The translations under genes and the position numbers were made by a program. A stretch of DNA of 64,000 nt from Nissolia schottii. Its lineage: Eukaryota; Streptophyta; Magnoliopsida; Fabales; Fabaceae. Under the pieces are notes generated by a model, which saw nothing but the letters and a program-made list of their open reading frames with translations, was not told the origin of the DNA and ran no database searches. The first letter of the stretch is position 1. Every line of letters begins with the position of its first letter. Positions 42,094 through 54,245 of the stretch are shown one piece after another. The stretch is from the NCBI GenBank assembly GCA_003254905.1, contig QANU01028836.1:454218-518217 (forward strand), written 5' to 3'.

Positions 42094-43238
42094 CTTTTGA
42101 GACAAAAATGCAAGGATCAAAATTTTCTCCTTTTTCAAAAAAAAAATGAGAAAATTATGTTCACAATCTCTCCATTCATTTAAGGTCAATACATGAGATG
42201 ATAATGTAATGAATAATAAGATTATGAATATAACTCTGTTCTTTAAATTTTGAAAAGAATAAGTCTTGATCCGAAAAGCAAAATTAGAAAAAAAAATTAT
42301 TATTATTATTTTTAAATTATAATTTTTGAAAATATTATTTAAATGAATTATACATACTTAAATAAATAGTATTTAAGCTACTATAATTAGTCTAGTGGTG
42401 AGGAGTTTGGATAATATGCATGAAGTCTTCGGTTCAAATTTCATGTAATGTAATTTTTTATGTATCAAAAAATAAATAATTATTATTTTATAATTAGAAA
42501 AACACCTAAAATTATGTGTAAATACCACAACTTTATTCCTAAAATTAAAGTGTAGGCAAGGCATAGGTGGTGAGATAGGGGTGACTTGTATTTGGTCTAA
42601 ACCATAATTTATGTTACTTATCAATTTATGTTGAGAATTGTTATATGATATTAGTTTGATTATTTTGTTGTTCACCCAACAAAAATTGAAAACGGTGAAA
42701 AGTATAACTATCCAATCAAGAGTGTCCCAAACTCCCAATATCTCTATCTCTTGAAAAGGCTATAACTCCATGCCATGAAATGATTGGTAGCGGGTAAGCC
42801 CTGTTTGGAGGGATTGCCCAAAAACGTTGACAAATTAAACGCGTTTCGCAAGCATTATTGTCTCTAGAAAAAGTTTGTAACTTTGATTCGCCAGAGGTGT
42901 GCCCCCATAAAGAAATTATTACCTGTTTGAATCGAAGCCTCAAGCAATGATCAAAAAGTGACGAAAATAGAGACAAAGCAAACACCACTTTTTTCGCTTG
43001 GGTTCCTGTCCTGAACGGAAAAATACTTCTATACGCATGAAACATATTTAACGTGCATTTTATGGGTATTGCCAATCATTAATTTTAATTTAAACTATTT
43101 AAAAAAGTATATAAAATGCTAAAAATTAATAATTGATAATGCTTATAAAACACGTATTAAATGTGTTCAGTATGTAAATATGGTATTTCTCAAATGAAAG
43201 GGGGTTATACTTGAAGAAATTCTTAGATGTGTTGAGTC
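42094..43238. other. Intergenic; weak tRNA-like segment
   Basis: AT-rich. About 42375-42450 shows a box-A-like TAGTCTAGTGGTGAGGAG and a box-B-like GGTTCAAATTTC, probably an old SINE; the cloverleaf is not complete enough to call a tRNA. Two minus-strand frames (42373-42738, 42716-43075) show no domain. Confidence 0.4.
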
Positions 43239-43254
43239 ATTGATAGTGTCGAGC

Positions 43255-43446
43255 GACCAACGGGAGTTAGTCCAAGTGGCAAGCGGCTTGGTATCGCTTA
43301 AACAAGGTCTCGAATTTGAGACCTTGTGTACGCAGTTATCCCCGCTGGGAGACTCACCCGCCATAGCCAAGTGCGCGACCCGGGTCAACCCGGATTAGTC
43401 AAGGCAAAGCTTTGGATACCGGGTAGACAACCTAAAAAAAAAAAAA
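43255..43446 (+). mobile_element. tRNA-derived SINE (copy 2) with perfect 16-bp target-site duplication
   Basis: About 192 bp, same family as 11226-11412: box A TTAGTCCAAGTGG, box B GGTCTCGAATTTGAGACC, conserved GCTGGGAGACTCACCC and GGATACCGGGTAGACAACCT, then a poly-A tail. Flanked by identical ATTGATAGTGTCGAGC at 43239-43254 and 43447-43462, which fixes both ends and shows target-primed insertion. Confidence 0.95.
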
Positions 43447-43462
43447 ATTGATAGTGTCGAGC

Positions 43463-44841
43463 AATTATTTATTTTACTTTTTGTTATGGAAACATTTGAA
43501 ATCTTCTATTATGCTAAATTGGTTTATGAAGTAGCCAGCTTACCAGTAAAATCCAAACATCAATATGCATATCTCAATTACTCATGTATTAGATGTGTAC
43601 TCCTGATATTATTTTCACCCGAAGGCAAAATCTAAATAGCTTAGTGGTTAAGAATTATAAATACATAAAAGGAATGAGTTCAATGCATATACTCTCCATC
43701 ATACGTTTACTAATTTTTTCTATAGAAATATAAGATAAATTAGATATCAACTTTTCTGTAACAGTTTAAAATTTGCTTTCTTCTTGTTTGGCTTGTTTCA
43801 TAAAAGAGTAATAATTTTTTTATCCCTTAAAAGTAAAGCATGTTTGGTACATATACCAAACTTTATGTAATGAAAATTTGGTAAAATATACCAAAAACAA
43901 AAATTGAACTCTGTACAGGGTTTAAGTCCTATTTCCACCCAAAAAGTAAGGAAATCACACCAACAAATTCAAAGATCCTGTAAAGAGACATTGTATGCAC
44001 ATGCACAAGCATTCATGATTCATGTTTTGGAGTTATCAGGGCAACAAAGACAGACCAATCATAGTGTCAAACTGCAAGAGAAAGCCATGTCATTCAAATC
44101 AAGGGGGAAGAAATGCCATTTAGTTACATGATTCAAAAGAGAGTTTTCTTGGAATAAAAATAAGAAACATAGTTCAAATAATGTAGGAAATTCTAACAAC
44201 GGTTACAATTACAATTGTTACAACATTGTGGCAAATTGTCAACATATATGTCCTTAAAAGCATAGATCATGGCTCTAGGAATAACCTAGCTTCTACCTGC
44301 TCTGGCTACTTTGTTTACAAATCATAATAAAAACCAGCACTAGACACATTTAAAAGTTCTTCAATCCTATAATAAGATAGAAGATATTTCCTAAGGGATA
44401 CACCAGTAATATCCTATACTAGCCTTGAAACTGGCCAAAACTTTGTCAGTGATGAAATCTAGGCTATAACTGCGATCTTCAAGCATCATTTTCCAACGCT
44501 TTTCACAGAAAAAATAAAGACTCTACAGAAATTGTAGCTTATAAATTGTTCAGCAGATACCCAATTTCACAATTATGGAATAAAAATAAGTGGAAAAAAC
44601 AGACCTTGATGCGCATAATCATCCACCAAAAACCAATAGTATTTCAGTTTCACATTTTTGGGATCCTTGACTGATCGTTTTCTATTTACAAATTAGATGA
44701 GGCAATGACCAACAGCAGCAAACCCTTGAACAACCCTGCCACGCAATCTTTAACCATTTACCTGCAGTAATTTGTCAGCCATTCCGCCAAAAGTGTTAAA
44801 ACTAGACACCTAGGCTCTAATCCAGAAAACTTCCTCTTGAG
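43463..44841. other. Intergenic and 3' flank of the DUF620 gene
   Basis: AT-rich. The part nearest 44841 is presumably the DUF620 3' UTR. About 43625-43690 has a weak SINE-like pattern (AGCTTAGTGGTTAAGAATT). No gene seen. Confidence 0.4.
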
Positions 44842-47503
44842 CTAAACATCCACTGTCCAGTTAATGTTATTAATATTGCTTCCGTGCGATTTTTGTAGTT
44901 GAGCTACTTTAGCATGGTATGCAGCTGCTGCCACAGCAGTCTTCGTCCTCTGACCTTGAGGGAGCTCGCATGCTTCGCTCATAGAAGCGAACCTGAGCTC
45001 GGATGGAGGAATGAAACAGTCCAATGAAAGGCCAGGGACGTTAAACGCCACTTCCTCAATTGTCCATGCTTCTTCCATCCTGGTTTTAGTGTGACTCATT
45101 GCTGTTTCCCCAAACCTGAAAAGTGTCACCACCGATCGACCGGAGTGGGCAATCATAATTCCCTCAACTGGCCTGTAGTCATCAAGAAATGAATTTATCG
45201 TCGTCTCCCAATATACAGCATCGCCTCCATTGTTCTGAATGCGAGTCAGATGGGAGTCCTCCAAGTGAATGAGGAGTCCTGTTTTCTGACTAAAGTACCC
45301 AAATAAAACATGCCTTATAATCTCTGCCGGGCCTTCACTCCTGGCTTTTAATGTTGAGGGATCGGCACAAAGCTTGAGGATGAAACAATCCTCTTCATTT
45401 ATCTTCTTCTCCCCAATGCATCTTGCATTGATAAACATGCTTGCAGTTGTTCTTGGGTCAAGACCCTGTAACCAGAAAGAACTCTGAATTATAGGTTGCA
45501 TTTGGATAAACTTTTTTAAAAAACGTGCTTTTAAGATAATATTTAGAATTGACTCTTCGTAGATTTATCAGAAAACAACACCAATCTGCTCCAACAAAAA
45601 AAGTAGAAAACAGATTATTTTCTAATTCTGCTTTTGTTTAAAAATCTCATGTTTTTTTTATCAAAAAGAGCCCTACTTCTAGAAAAACACAGACAAACAC
45701 CTCCATAGACTAGCAAGACAAATAAAAGTAGGAGAGAACAGATACGGGAATGGAATAGAGCAGGTCACTTCACCTGAATGGCACGTCGCAAAGGCCTAAC
45801 TGGCCCTTTTGCTGCATGCGCACCAAGCCAGGGTGTGTGCCGCCACACAAGTTTCCCATTGCAACCGGCATGAACCTTGCTGCCACCAAGAGCAAGCTCC
45901 ACATACCACATGTCTGGATTCATCTGCCACAAGACAAACCCACCCGATTCGGCAGCTTTGGAGGAATTCCGACTGCGCGTGACCTTGTTGGCCGTCTCAA
46001 ACTCAGAGGCTATCATCTTCACCTTTCCCATGGCATAGGCATTGTTGATGGAATTCTGAAGTTTTTGCCCTCCTGAAGCAGCAATGTACTGCTGCAATAT
46101 ATACTGAGCAGAAGAAGTCTCCTGTAACAACATCAAATCAGACCATATTATATCACAAGTTCGCGACAATCTTATTAAATGAAGAGAAACCATCATAAGA
46201 TCAAAACCAACCGCTTTTCCCTCCCCTCAACTCTATCTCATGCACAAACACTCGCACACACTGATCAGTACACATCACATGTTTACAAATGCCACCCTAA
46301 ACCATAACACAAAAGTCACAAAAGTACCATCATGCTCAACATGATAGAATATCTCCTGATCGTTCAATTTCCCGTTTTCCCAAATTATACTCCTCTATAA
46401 CCCAGAAAACCCTGCAATTGGGCTGATCAATGAACACGAATGGCAATGAAACTTCAACCCTAAAAAAACAATAATAACATCCTATTCTTTAGCTCATACA
46501 TTATTATAAAAAATGTACTAATTTCACAACCCAATGTGGAATGCCATTCCAAATCAGCAACCCTATCAATCGAGTTTCCACTTCCCACAAGGAAGATGAA
46601 CAAAGCACATCAAATCAAAATCACTTGACAACAAAAAACCACCCAACAAGTAACCATAAAGGAAACTAAGAAAAAAAAAAAGAACAAACCAACAGCTTTT
46701 AGTTAGTTCAAGAGTTTTTCTGCCTATACATCAAATCGAAGTACCAAACTTACTAAAACAAGTTTGGTTAGTGCTTAGTGTGGATCGGCACTCTTCCTTA
46801 ATCTCTCGGATTCAAGTATTGCGAATTCGTGATCAGAAAAACGATCCCAGAGTTTTATCCTTACAATAGAACAAAATTAGTCAAATGTTTAGAGAATCGT
46901 TGCCTATAGTCTCGGATTTGAGTCCTGTGAATTGTTCAGAGAGTTTTACCCTTACAACGAACCGCAACAGTAAGTTACAGAATTAGTTGAGTTCCATAAG
47001 AGATGCAGATAATCGAATTAAACAAAAACAAAAAAGAAGAAACTAACAATGGGAATGTCTTTGATGCTGAGGTGAGGGAAGGGGTCAGTGGTGGAGACAT
47101 GAACCGGAGCAAGCGGCGCGCCCAAAACGCCGAGCAGCAACCTCAGATCGGATTTCTTACACGCGCCGCCGGAAGAAGACGACGAAGAAGAAGAAGCAGA
47201 GACCGACGGATTTCTCATCCAGTGTCCCCACCGCCCTTCGCCGCCTCTGGAGGACTCCTCCGCCGCGTCGTCCGTTCCGTCGGGACCTTCCTTCAGCGGC
47301 GAGAGCGCCTCGAGCGGCCTCAGGCTCCCCGATCTCGAGACGAAGAGCTCCGTCGGCGGCGCGTGGTGCTTCCTGCGGCGGCGGAGGAGGGAGGACATCG
47401 GGGACGAGCTCCTGGCGGGGCTCTTGGCGCGTGACCTCGCCGGCGAGAGGCCGCGGACGACCTCGTCCTTGAGCGCTGAAAAGAAGCCCTGCTTCCTCTC
47501 CAT
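44842..47503 (-). CDS. DUF620 family protein
   Basis: Plant-specific protein with a DUF620 domain; biochemical function unknown. Three minus-strand exons join in phase 0: 47503-47048, 46121-45774, 45465-44842; 475 aa. I chose the ATG at 47503 because MERKQGFFSALKDEVVRGLS is the usual family start, although an in-frame ATG exists 12 codons upstream. Residues 20-60 are basic and Ser/Pro-rich (SPARSRAKSPARSSS), followed by an RRRRK cluster and a Ser run near 105, all suggesting a disordered N-terminal region. The domain body begins around residue 150 (ETSSAQYILQQYIAASGGQK) and runs through MWYVELALGGSKVHAGCNGK, LDPRTTASMF, GYFSQKTGLL and VEEVAFNVPGLS-like IEEVAFNVPGLSLDCFIPPS. All introns are GT-AG. 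The high-GC first exon contrasts with the AT-rich surroundings. The reading frame is intact. Confidence 0.93.
46745..46980. repeat. SINE-like segment in intron 1 of the DUF620 gene
   Basis: Two tandem, related stretches: TCTCGGATTCAAGTATTGCGAATT...GAGTTTTATCCTTACAATAGAAC and TCTCGGATTTGAGTCCTGTGAATT...GAGTTTTACCCTTACAACGAACC. The first is preceded by a box-A-like TTGGTTAGTGCTTAGTG. This looks like one and a half copies of a tRNA-derived SINE; ends are not clear. Confidence 0.45.
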
Positions 47504-47720
47504 TATTACGAGTTTGCCACTGCCACTGCCACGGCCCAAAACAGTGTTGAAAAAATAAAAAGCACTCTCACTGAACCTCTCCCTCTTTATTCTACTTCTT
47601 CTTCTACTACCTTATATTCTGTGTTGTAGTTGCTGTGAGAGAGTGATAGAGAGAGAGAGAGAGAGAGCTGAATATAAAAACAAAACTTAGAAATGGAAAT
47701 AAGAAAGGAAGAGAACGAGT
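47504..47720 (-). promoter_or_regulatory. 5' leader/promoter region of the DUF620 gene with GA/CT microsatellite
   Basis: Read on the gene's strand, the leader is rich in GAAGAAGAAGTAG and CT repeats. A GA dinucleotide run at 47647-47667 (CT on the gene strand) lies about 145 bp upstream of the ATG; such tracts are common in plant core promoters and 5' UTRs. A TTTTTATATTC stretch just upstream could serve as a TATA element. Confidence 0.45.
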
Positions 47721-48579
47721 TTTTTTCTGATTGTGTGTGTGTGTGTTTTTGTTGGCTGAGATTAGAATAGAAGGAAAAGTAGTTTTTGTGATGTGTGTGT
47801 TGAAAAAGGAATCAATTTGGGAGTTAAAGGACAATATTGCCGAGGGACAAGTAAAACTGTGGTCTATAATGCCTACTCACTACTGTGCTAACATTTTCTG
47901 TTTTCTTTTTCTTATAAGAGAATTAAATTCAGGGTTTGTTCCGTATGGGAAATGCTGCTTGTAATATGAAAAGGCATTACCCTTCTCTCTTCTCTCGCAC
48001 CGCATTATAAGCTTCAATTAATAAATTTGCCACCGTATAAAAAGATTCGTGTTATTTAGATATTTTATGTTAAATATTATATTGATTTATTTATCAATTT
48101 ATTATTAAAAGAAATTTTAATGGAATTAACACTTCATTGTATATTATCAAATAGTAGATAAATGACTGAGTTAATAAAATAATTCACCCAAAATGAATAC
48201 AAATAACAATTTTAGTATGAAATGGTTTCTCTTGTCATTTAAAATCATGTATAATCTTTTATTGTTAATTGGGAAAATAAAACTCATGCATAACATGATC
48301 AATAAAAAAATTAATGATAAAAAACCACACATATCTTCGCAAAATTGTGTTGTATAAGATCTCTCATCATTATTGTCATATATACTACCGCTGTAATTAA
48401 TGTGTGATCTCCAGGATAACAACAAAAAATAAATAAATTTAAGAAGGTTGTGAATTGATTACATGCATTTAAAAGATTATGACCTACATGTATTTAAAAC
48501 CCTGAACATACATTATAAAAAACTTCATAGCAAAGATGGAGTAATTTGTCTCTCGTTAAACCGTACGCATACATTATTT

Positions 48580-48617
<38 letters not shown>

Positions 48618-50135
48618 ACTTCATAACAAAAATAAGGTTATGTGTCTCTCATTTTTAAATAAGTTTCTTACTTTTTTAATGTTTCATTGTTCAAAGAGTT
48701 ATGTTACTTGTATTTATAAAATGTAAGACATTATCTCAACTCATATTTTATCTATCATTAAATAAAATTCTAACTACATCTCATAAAATCTTATCTAATA
48801 ATAAAAAAATATATATAAATTTGTAATATCTAATAGCTAATAAATCTAAATAACATTTTTCTTGATTATGTTTACGTTTAGAGAAGTAGGGGAGTGATTG
48901 GAGTGGATTGGGCATGAGAAGTGGACATCTACTAAACAACAAAAACTCACCTCAGCTCAATTGATAAAGAAACGGGACATCAAAACGGCGATTCGTTTTT
49001 TCGTTTTGTGATTTGTGAGAATTTGTGCTGTGTGAGGCACATGATTAGTGTCAAAACCTATTCTAGCTTGCTCACAAGCTAATTTAACTAGCTTCTTGAT
49101 GCAATTTTTTCTGAATTTTATAATACATAGAAGCTAATTTAACTTGGTGTTGCAAAATTAAATTCCATTTAGTTTGATTTTATAGAATATTCTAAAATTT
49201 ATAACTTGGATTTGAAAATTGAATTCCATTTAATTTAATTTTATAAACATCTTTTATGGGTTAGAATTTAACTTTAGTATCATAATGGTATGATAATATT
49301 TTTAATTTGATAAATAAAAAATTAAAATTATTTTTTGTGAAGCAAATTTTAAATTTTAATTTTCTAATTCAAATTTTTAAAACTTAACTATGTATTACAA
49401 AAAAAATTATGAGTTTTGACACGACAAATAAATATATTATATATTTTTAACTAAATTTTAGATTAGTATATTTTCAACTAAGTATGGTTAGTTTAAATAG
49501 TTTGACACATTAGTTGTCCTTAAACAATCTCTTGAATTTACGTTACGTGAATAAAAAAAATAATATTACAAGAATTTTATTTATGTAATGAACTAACTCT
49601 ATTTGAGTCAAATTAATTGAAGTTGAATAAACTCTATATAATATATACTATTCCACCTCCACACTTAATAATTAAGTGATTTAGACGAATAATAAAAGAA
49701 GTTTAGTACATTTTCAATATTCATCATTGATTAAGTCATAATTGAGTTAAATATGAACTTAATAATTAAAATACTAAATTAAGTGCAAGCAAAGTTAAAC
49801 CTAATTGACCTATCTCGTGAGTGAATGAATACCCTAGCGAATCGCAACGCTAAACAATGGTCAAAATGAAGATTTTTCATATAATTGTATCCTCTCCTCC
49901 ACACTCTTGCCTAGCCAATGTCTAACGTGCATAATCATTTTGGGATACTTTAATCAGAGCATATCCATGATGATGATGAGACATCTTCAAAACATCACCA
50001 ACCTCGGCATGCGCCTCAAAATTACACAAATAAATTATCCGTTAATATGATTTTTTTTATATTTATTTTCGATCAAAATCACCTATGTTTGAATTTCACT
50101 AAACTCTACTTAATTTGGCTAAATGCATATCAACT

Positions 50136-50175
<40 letters not shown>

Positions 50176-50698
50176 GTATGTATATGTATATGGGATAAAT
50201 CTCTCTCAATCTCAGTGTTAATTTTATTTTATATTGACAAAACTTAAATTTGAGACTTTATTTAAGGAGAACAAATATCGAAATACTTTAACTAATTAAA
50301 TATTAATTAATTTTGTATAAGGTTATGCGATTCACACTTTTTAATAATATGATTTTTTTTATATTTATATTGTTAAAAGATACGGGAGTCACTTAACCTT
50401 TTTATATTAACACGCATGTCCCAGTGTTATATAAAGAATATTGTACCTCCTCCTTCAGAATGGTTCCTACTTAAATTTTCAAATAGAAACCGTGGATGAA
50501 TTGTTAATTCGATGGTTATTTTAATGCCTCTTTTTATTCAATAATGTTTATTTTATTTTATTTTTCCTTTTAGAATAAATATTGAACTGTTTGATTAGAG
50601 TCAAATTATCTATATAATTTGTGATAATTAAATTACAAATACTAGAGAGATATTTTCTTTTTTTCTTTTAATACCTGGCGTATATATGACTTTCAAAT
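47721..50698. other. Gene-poor AT-rich region with microsatellites
   Basis: No gene seen. GT followed by AT dinucleotide runs occupy about 48580-48617, and a TA run occupies about 50139-50191. Short direct repeats flank the first of these (AACTTCATA.CAAA twice near 48525 and 48617). Confidence 0.5.
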
Positions 50699-50807
50699 TG
50701 GAGCTCTATATAAACAAGACTACAGATCATTCAACAATACATTAGTGGGTACTAGCTAGCTAGGTCATTGAAAACATAGTTCACCAAACCAATCAATCAA
50801 GAATAAG
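50699..50807 (+). promoter_or_regulatory. Possible orphan core promoter and leader exon
   Basis: CTCTATATAAAC at 50704-50715 is a good plant TATA box, followed about 30 bp later by CA-rich leader-like sequence (CACCAAACCAATCAATCAAG) and a splice-donor-like AATAAG|GTATGA at 50807/50808. No conserved open frame follows in the next kilobases, so this could be a non-coding transcript start, a gene relic or chance. Confidence 0.25.
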
Positions 50808-53418
50808 GTATGAACGATACATAAAAGCAAGTATTTATTCAATGTATGTGCTGGAAACCAGAAATAAACAGTCATGCTACAATGTGCATGCTTTAATTTT
50901 CTTGAACATGGTGTGTTTCATACTAGTATTATTACATACTGGAATTGTTTTTATAGCTATTAAATTTTCATGATATACCAACGTTCATGGGTTGGTAGAT
51001 GTCGTAACTAGGTGTTTCGGTTTTTAATCAAAGATCTTGAATTTACATTCCAAAAATGAAAAAACATTAAAAAAAAGGTCTCATTTAGAGACTTTTACTT
51101 TCTTTCAAGGACCTCAATTAAGTTTTTTTTAATCTCATTTAGAGATTTTTACTTTTTTTTAAAAGGCCTCAATCAAGTTGGGTCACATTAATTAGTCGAG
51201 TTTTTTTTTATAGGGGCTAGATGTCAGGGTTCATTCGATAGGGCACATTAATTAGTTGAGATTTTTCTTATAGGGTTTGGATGTCGGAGTTCCATAGATG
51301 TTACCCAAATGGCTATGGAAGAAGAAGATGGAATCTTTATACGCCTTAAAACAGGATCAAATACCACCTTGTTCTTAAGGTGTTAATTGCCTCTATTAGT
51401 TGTTCATGTTTTTCCAACAATCCACTCTTAGAATTAATCCAAGCACTTGAAGTTTTTAGAAAGCAAATCTAAAAACTTTTATTTGAATTTTTTTGAAAAA
51501 GAGAACAATTTTCTATATCAAATTTGAGAGAAAAAGAGGATCAATAAATAGGATTTTATGAACCCTTTCATGAACCAATATGATCATTAAAACATATCTC
51601 TTAGAAAGTTGAAGAGCTTAATAATTATTAACACATCCCTTGACAATTTATTTTAAATATTAAATATTTAATTTTGCAAACTATTTTTCCAACCCTCGAA
51701 ACCAAAAACAGTTCATGGCATTGATCAATTACATGATATCATCAAATTTTTTAATTTGACTCTTACATAATTTTTTTCCCCTTACTCTTACATAATTGTT
51801 ACAATATAAGAGTTTGAGTTTTCAAGTCATTATTCATCATAATCTTTTTTTTGTCTCGACTAAAATACTGATATTTGAATCTTATTATCGATTAACTCGG
51901 ATTGACCCAACTAAAAGCCCTTTTATAGGGGTAAGGATCTCACAACAAGAGTTTTGTCTATTCTCATGACTCAAACTCGACACTACTAGTTAAGGATTCA
52001 AGGTTTATCATTACTTATTTGACCAACTCCATGTTGGTATTATTCACCATAATCTAATCTAATTCTTCATTTTTAAAAGGTAAAACCCTCTTTTGGTTCC
52101 TTAGTTATACTTAAATAAGCACTTTGATCAGATATATTTTTTAAAACGCTCAATTTGATCCTCTATGTTTTATTAAGAGTCATTTAAGATTTTTTGCATG
52201 CATATTAAGGAAATGTTAAAATTGTCTTTCACAAAAATACCCTTATAAATAATTGTGCATAGTTGTATTGGAATACTCCTCAATGGGAATTGAATTAAAT
52301 AGTTGGTTATTAACGAGTATGTGAAAAAAAATACATAAGGATACACTTAAAAAAATTTAATTAATACTACATTAAAATTTTAAAATAATAGTTATTTATG
52401 AACAATTTTTTTATAAAAAAACTAAGACTTTTTTATTTGTAGACGGAAGGAGAGAGTAATTACTAACATGAGTATGTCATGATTTGAAACTTGGTTTAAG
52501 AAATTAATGCATGCAATTAATTTGCTTGGGTGATAATGGGAATTAACAGGGAAATGCTTATAGCGTGTTTGGTCTATAGTTTACAAATTAGAGTTTTTTT
52601 TTTTAATTTACAAATTAGAGTTTGATTTAATGAAATGTAATTTCTTTTACCTTCTACTTAAATTATGATTTAAGATCGAAAATCATATTAAAGTATAATT
52701 AGATGTAAAATTACTAAATATTTTGAAATGAATTGAAATTCAACTTATACCTTTCAAATCATGATTTGAGANGAAATGAATTGAATTTCAACTTATACCT
52801 TTCAAATCATGATTTGAGATGTACAGACGGGAATTCAAACATGTTAATTAAATAAATGCTTTGGTGCCTACCTAAACCCACGAGAGATACACAAGTTAGG
52901 ATTTAGTTTTTTATTTTCTTTAATAAGTGTTATTAGAATACTTATTACGAAATTTAAAATAAAAAAATTTGAGTGTTTTTACTGTATTAAAAATTTTAAA
53001 AGTTTACATTTTTAATAAAACATTTTTACTTTAAACTACTTCACAATTGTCTTTAAGACAGTCGTTAATTTTTCCTTATTTTATATTTTGAACGATGTGT
53101 CAGTCTCGAACCAAGTATAGAAGTTAGGATTTGTCTCTAAAAAACCACAAAATTCCAAATTTCAGTTATTAATGAAAATTTTAACAATTCAAAATTTCGT
53201 AAGATATGAATACTAAAATAATAGATCAAAAAGATATATTATTATATTGAGTTTAATTATGATGCACTATCAGCGTAAAAGAATTTTACACAAGCATTCA
53301 AACATATTTTAACACATTGGTAAAAGAGGTTAAACTTTGAGTGTGGATGAGAGAGCTAATCATTTTTGTTGACATGACAAAAGATGGTTAAATGTTTGTG
53401 TAAAAATTCTTTATGTTA
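50808..53418. other. Gene-poor region with small tandem duplications
   Basis: No gene. Two adjacent imperfect duplications lie at 51079-51295: TCTCATTTAGAGA.TTTTACTTT twice, then CACATTAATTAGT.GAG with ATAGGG..TGGATGTC twice. 52725-52819 holds two nearly identical 47-bp blocks separated by the single unknown base (see separate entry). Confidence 0.5.
52725..52819. repeat. 47-bp direct duplication around a single N
   Basis: 52725-52771 and 52773-52819 are the same sequence (start GAAATGAATTGAA, end ATCATGATTTGAGA) with one mismatch. The only ambiguous base in the window, N, sits exactly between them at 52772. This is the pattern of two contig ends that overlap but were joined with a placeholder. 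Confidence 0.85.
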
Positions 53419-53426
53419 GAAATAAA

Positions 53427-54237
53427 TAGGGACGGTAACATGAACCCTACCTGCGGGGCACCTGCCCTACCTAACTTGCTCAGGGTAGAGCAGGGTAAGG
53501 TATAAGGTGAAGCCGCACCCTATATATTATATATTATAAAAATATATTAATATTAATATATATATATAATAACAAAAATTATATAAAGCTTATTTAATCC
53601 TAATTATTAAAAACTCAACAGTTGCAAAGAACAAATTTAATTCTTAGTCACAAATTCGTTTCTCTTTGCGCATCTCTCTCTCGTGAGTCTTGTCTTTCTC
53701 TCTCTCTCTCTTTTGCGGTGTCGTGTCGCCAGCCACCGACAGGATGGGCTCCTCTCATTTTCCTCCTCTTTTGCTCGTCTCTCTCTCGCGGCGTCGTGTC
53801 GCTAGCCATCGATGGAGATAGTGAAGAACGATAGCTTCAAAAGTTGGAAAGCTACACAAGAGACAAGAAATGACTTGGCTGCTGCTTGAAACTTATATGT
53901 ATCTTAGATATTTCTGTGTGACTTATTGAAAACTTAGTTATTATTTGCTTGTTATTTTATTGCTATTGGATCTTTCTATATTTAATCAATATTGAGTGTT
54001 GACATTTGTGGTATTTTATTATATGATTATGTTAATCTATATGTTGATTGAATTTTATAGTATTTCAACAGGTGTTCTAAAAAAAGGGTGGGGTGGGTAC
54101 CCACGGGGCGAGTGTGGGTTATAATGTTTAAAACCCACGGGTGAGGGTGGGGCGCAATAAAGGTTAATGTTAATAGGGTGCAGGGCGGGGCCAGAGTCAG
54201 TAAAACCCACCCCACCCCCACTCCATTGTTGTCCCTG
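53427..54237. mobile_element. hAT-like element with perfect 8-bp target-site duplication
   Basis: 811 bp, starting TAGGGACGGTAACA and ending TTGTTGTCCCTG, flanked by identical GAAATAAA at 53419-53426 and 54238-54245. Subterminal GGGTGGGG/CCCCACCC-rich sequence is inverted between the two ends. The interior includes a CT-rich stretch with CGTGTCG.CAGCCA twice (about 53715 and 53795). The open frames inside have no transposase features. Confidence 0.88.
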
Positions 54238-54245
54238 GAAATAAA

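Noticed and set aside
42375-42450. Candidate tRNA gene (box A and box B-like)
   Set aside because: Acceptor stem and anticodon arm cannot be paired convincingly; more likely an old SINE remnant.
47003-47434. 143-codon Arg-rich plus-strand frame
   Set aside because: Antisense shadow of the GC-rich first exon of the DUF620 gene.
53520-53834. Possible small Ser/Leu-rich protein at 53622
   Set aside because: Inside the hAT-like element and made of CT repeats and a duplicated CGTGTCG block; no conserved features.
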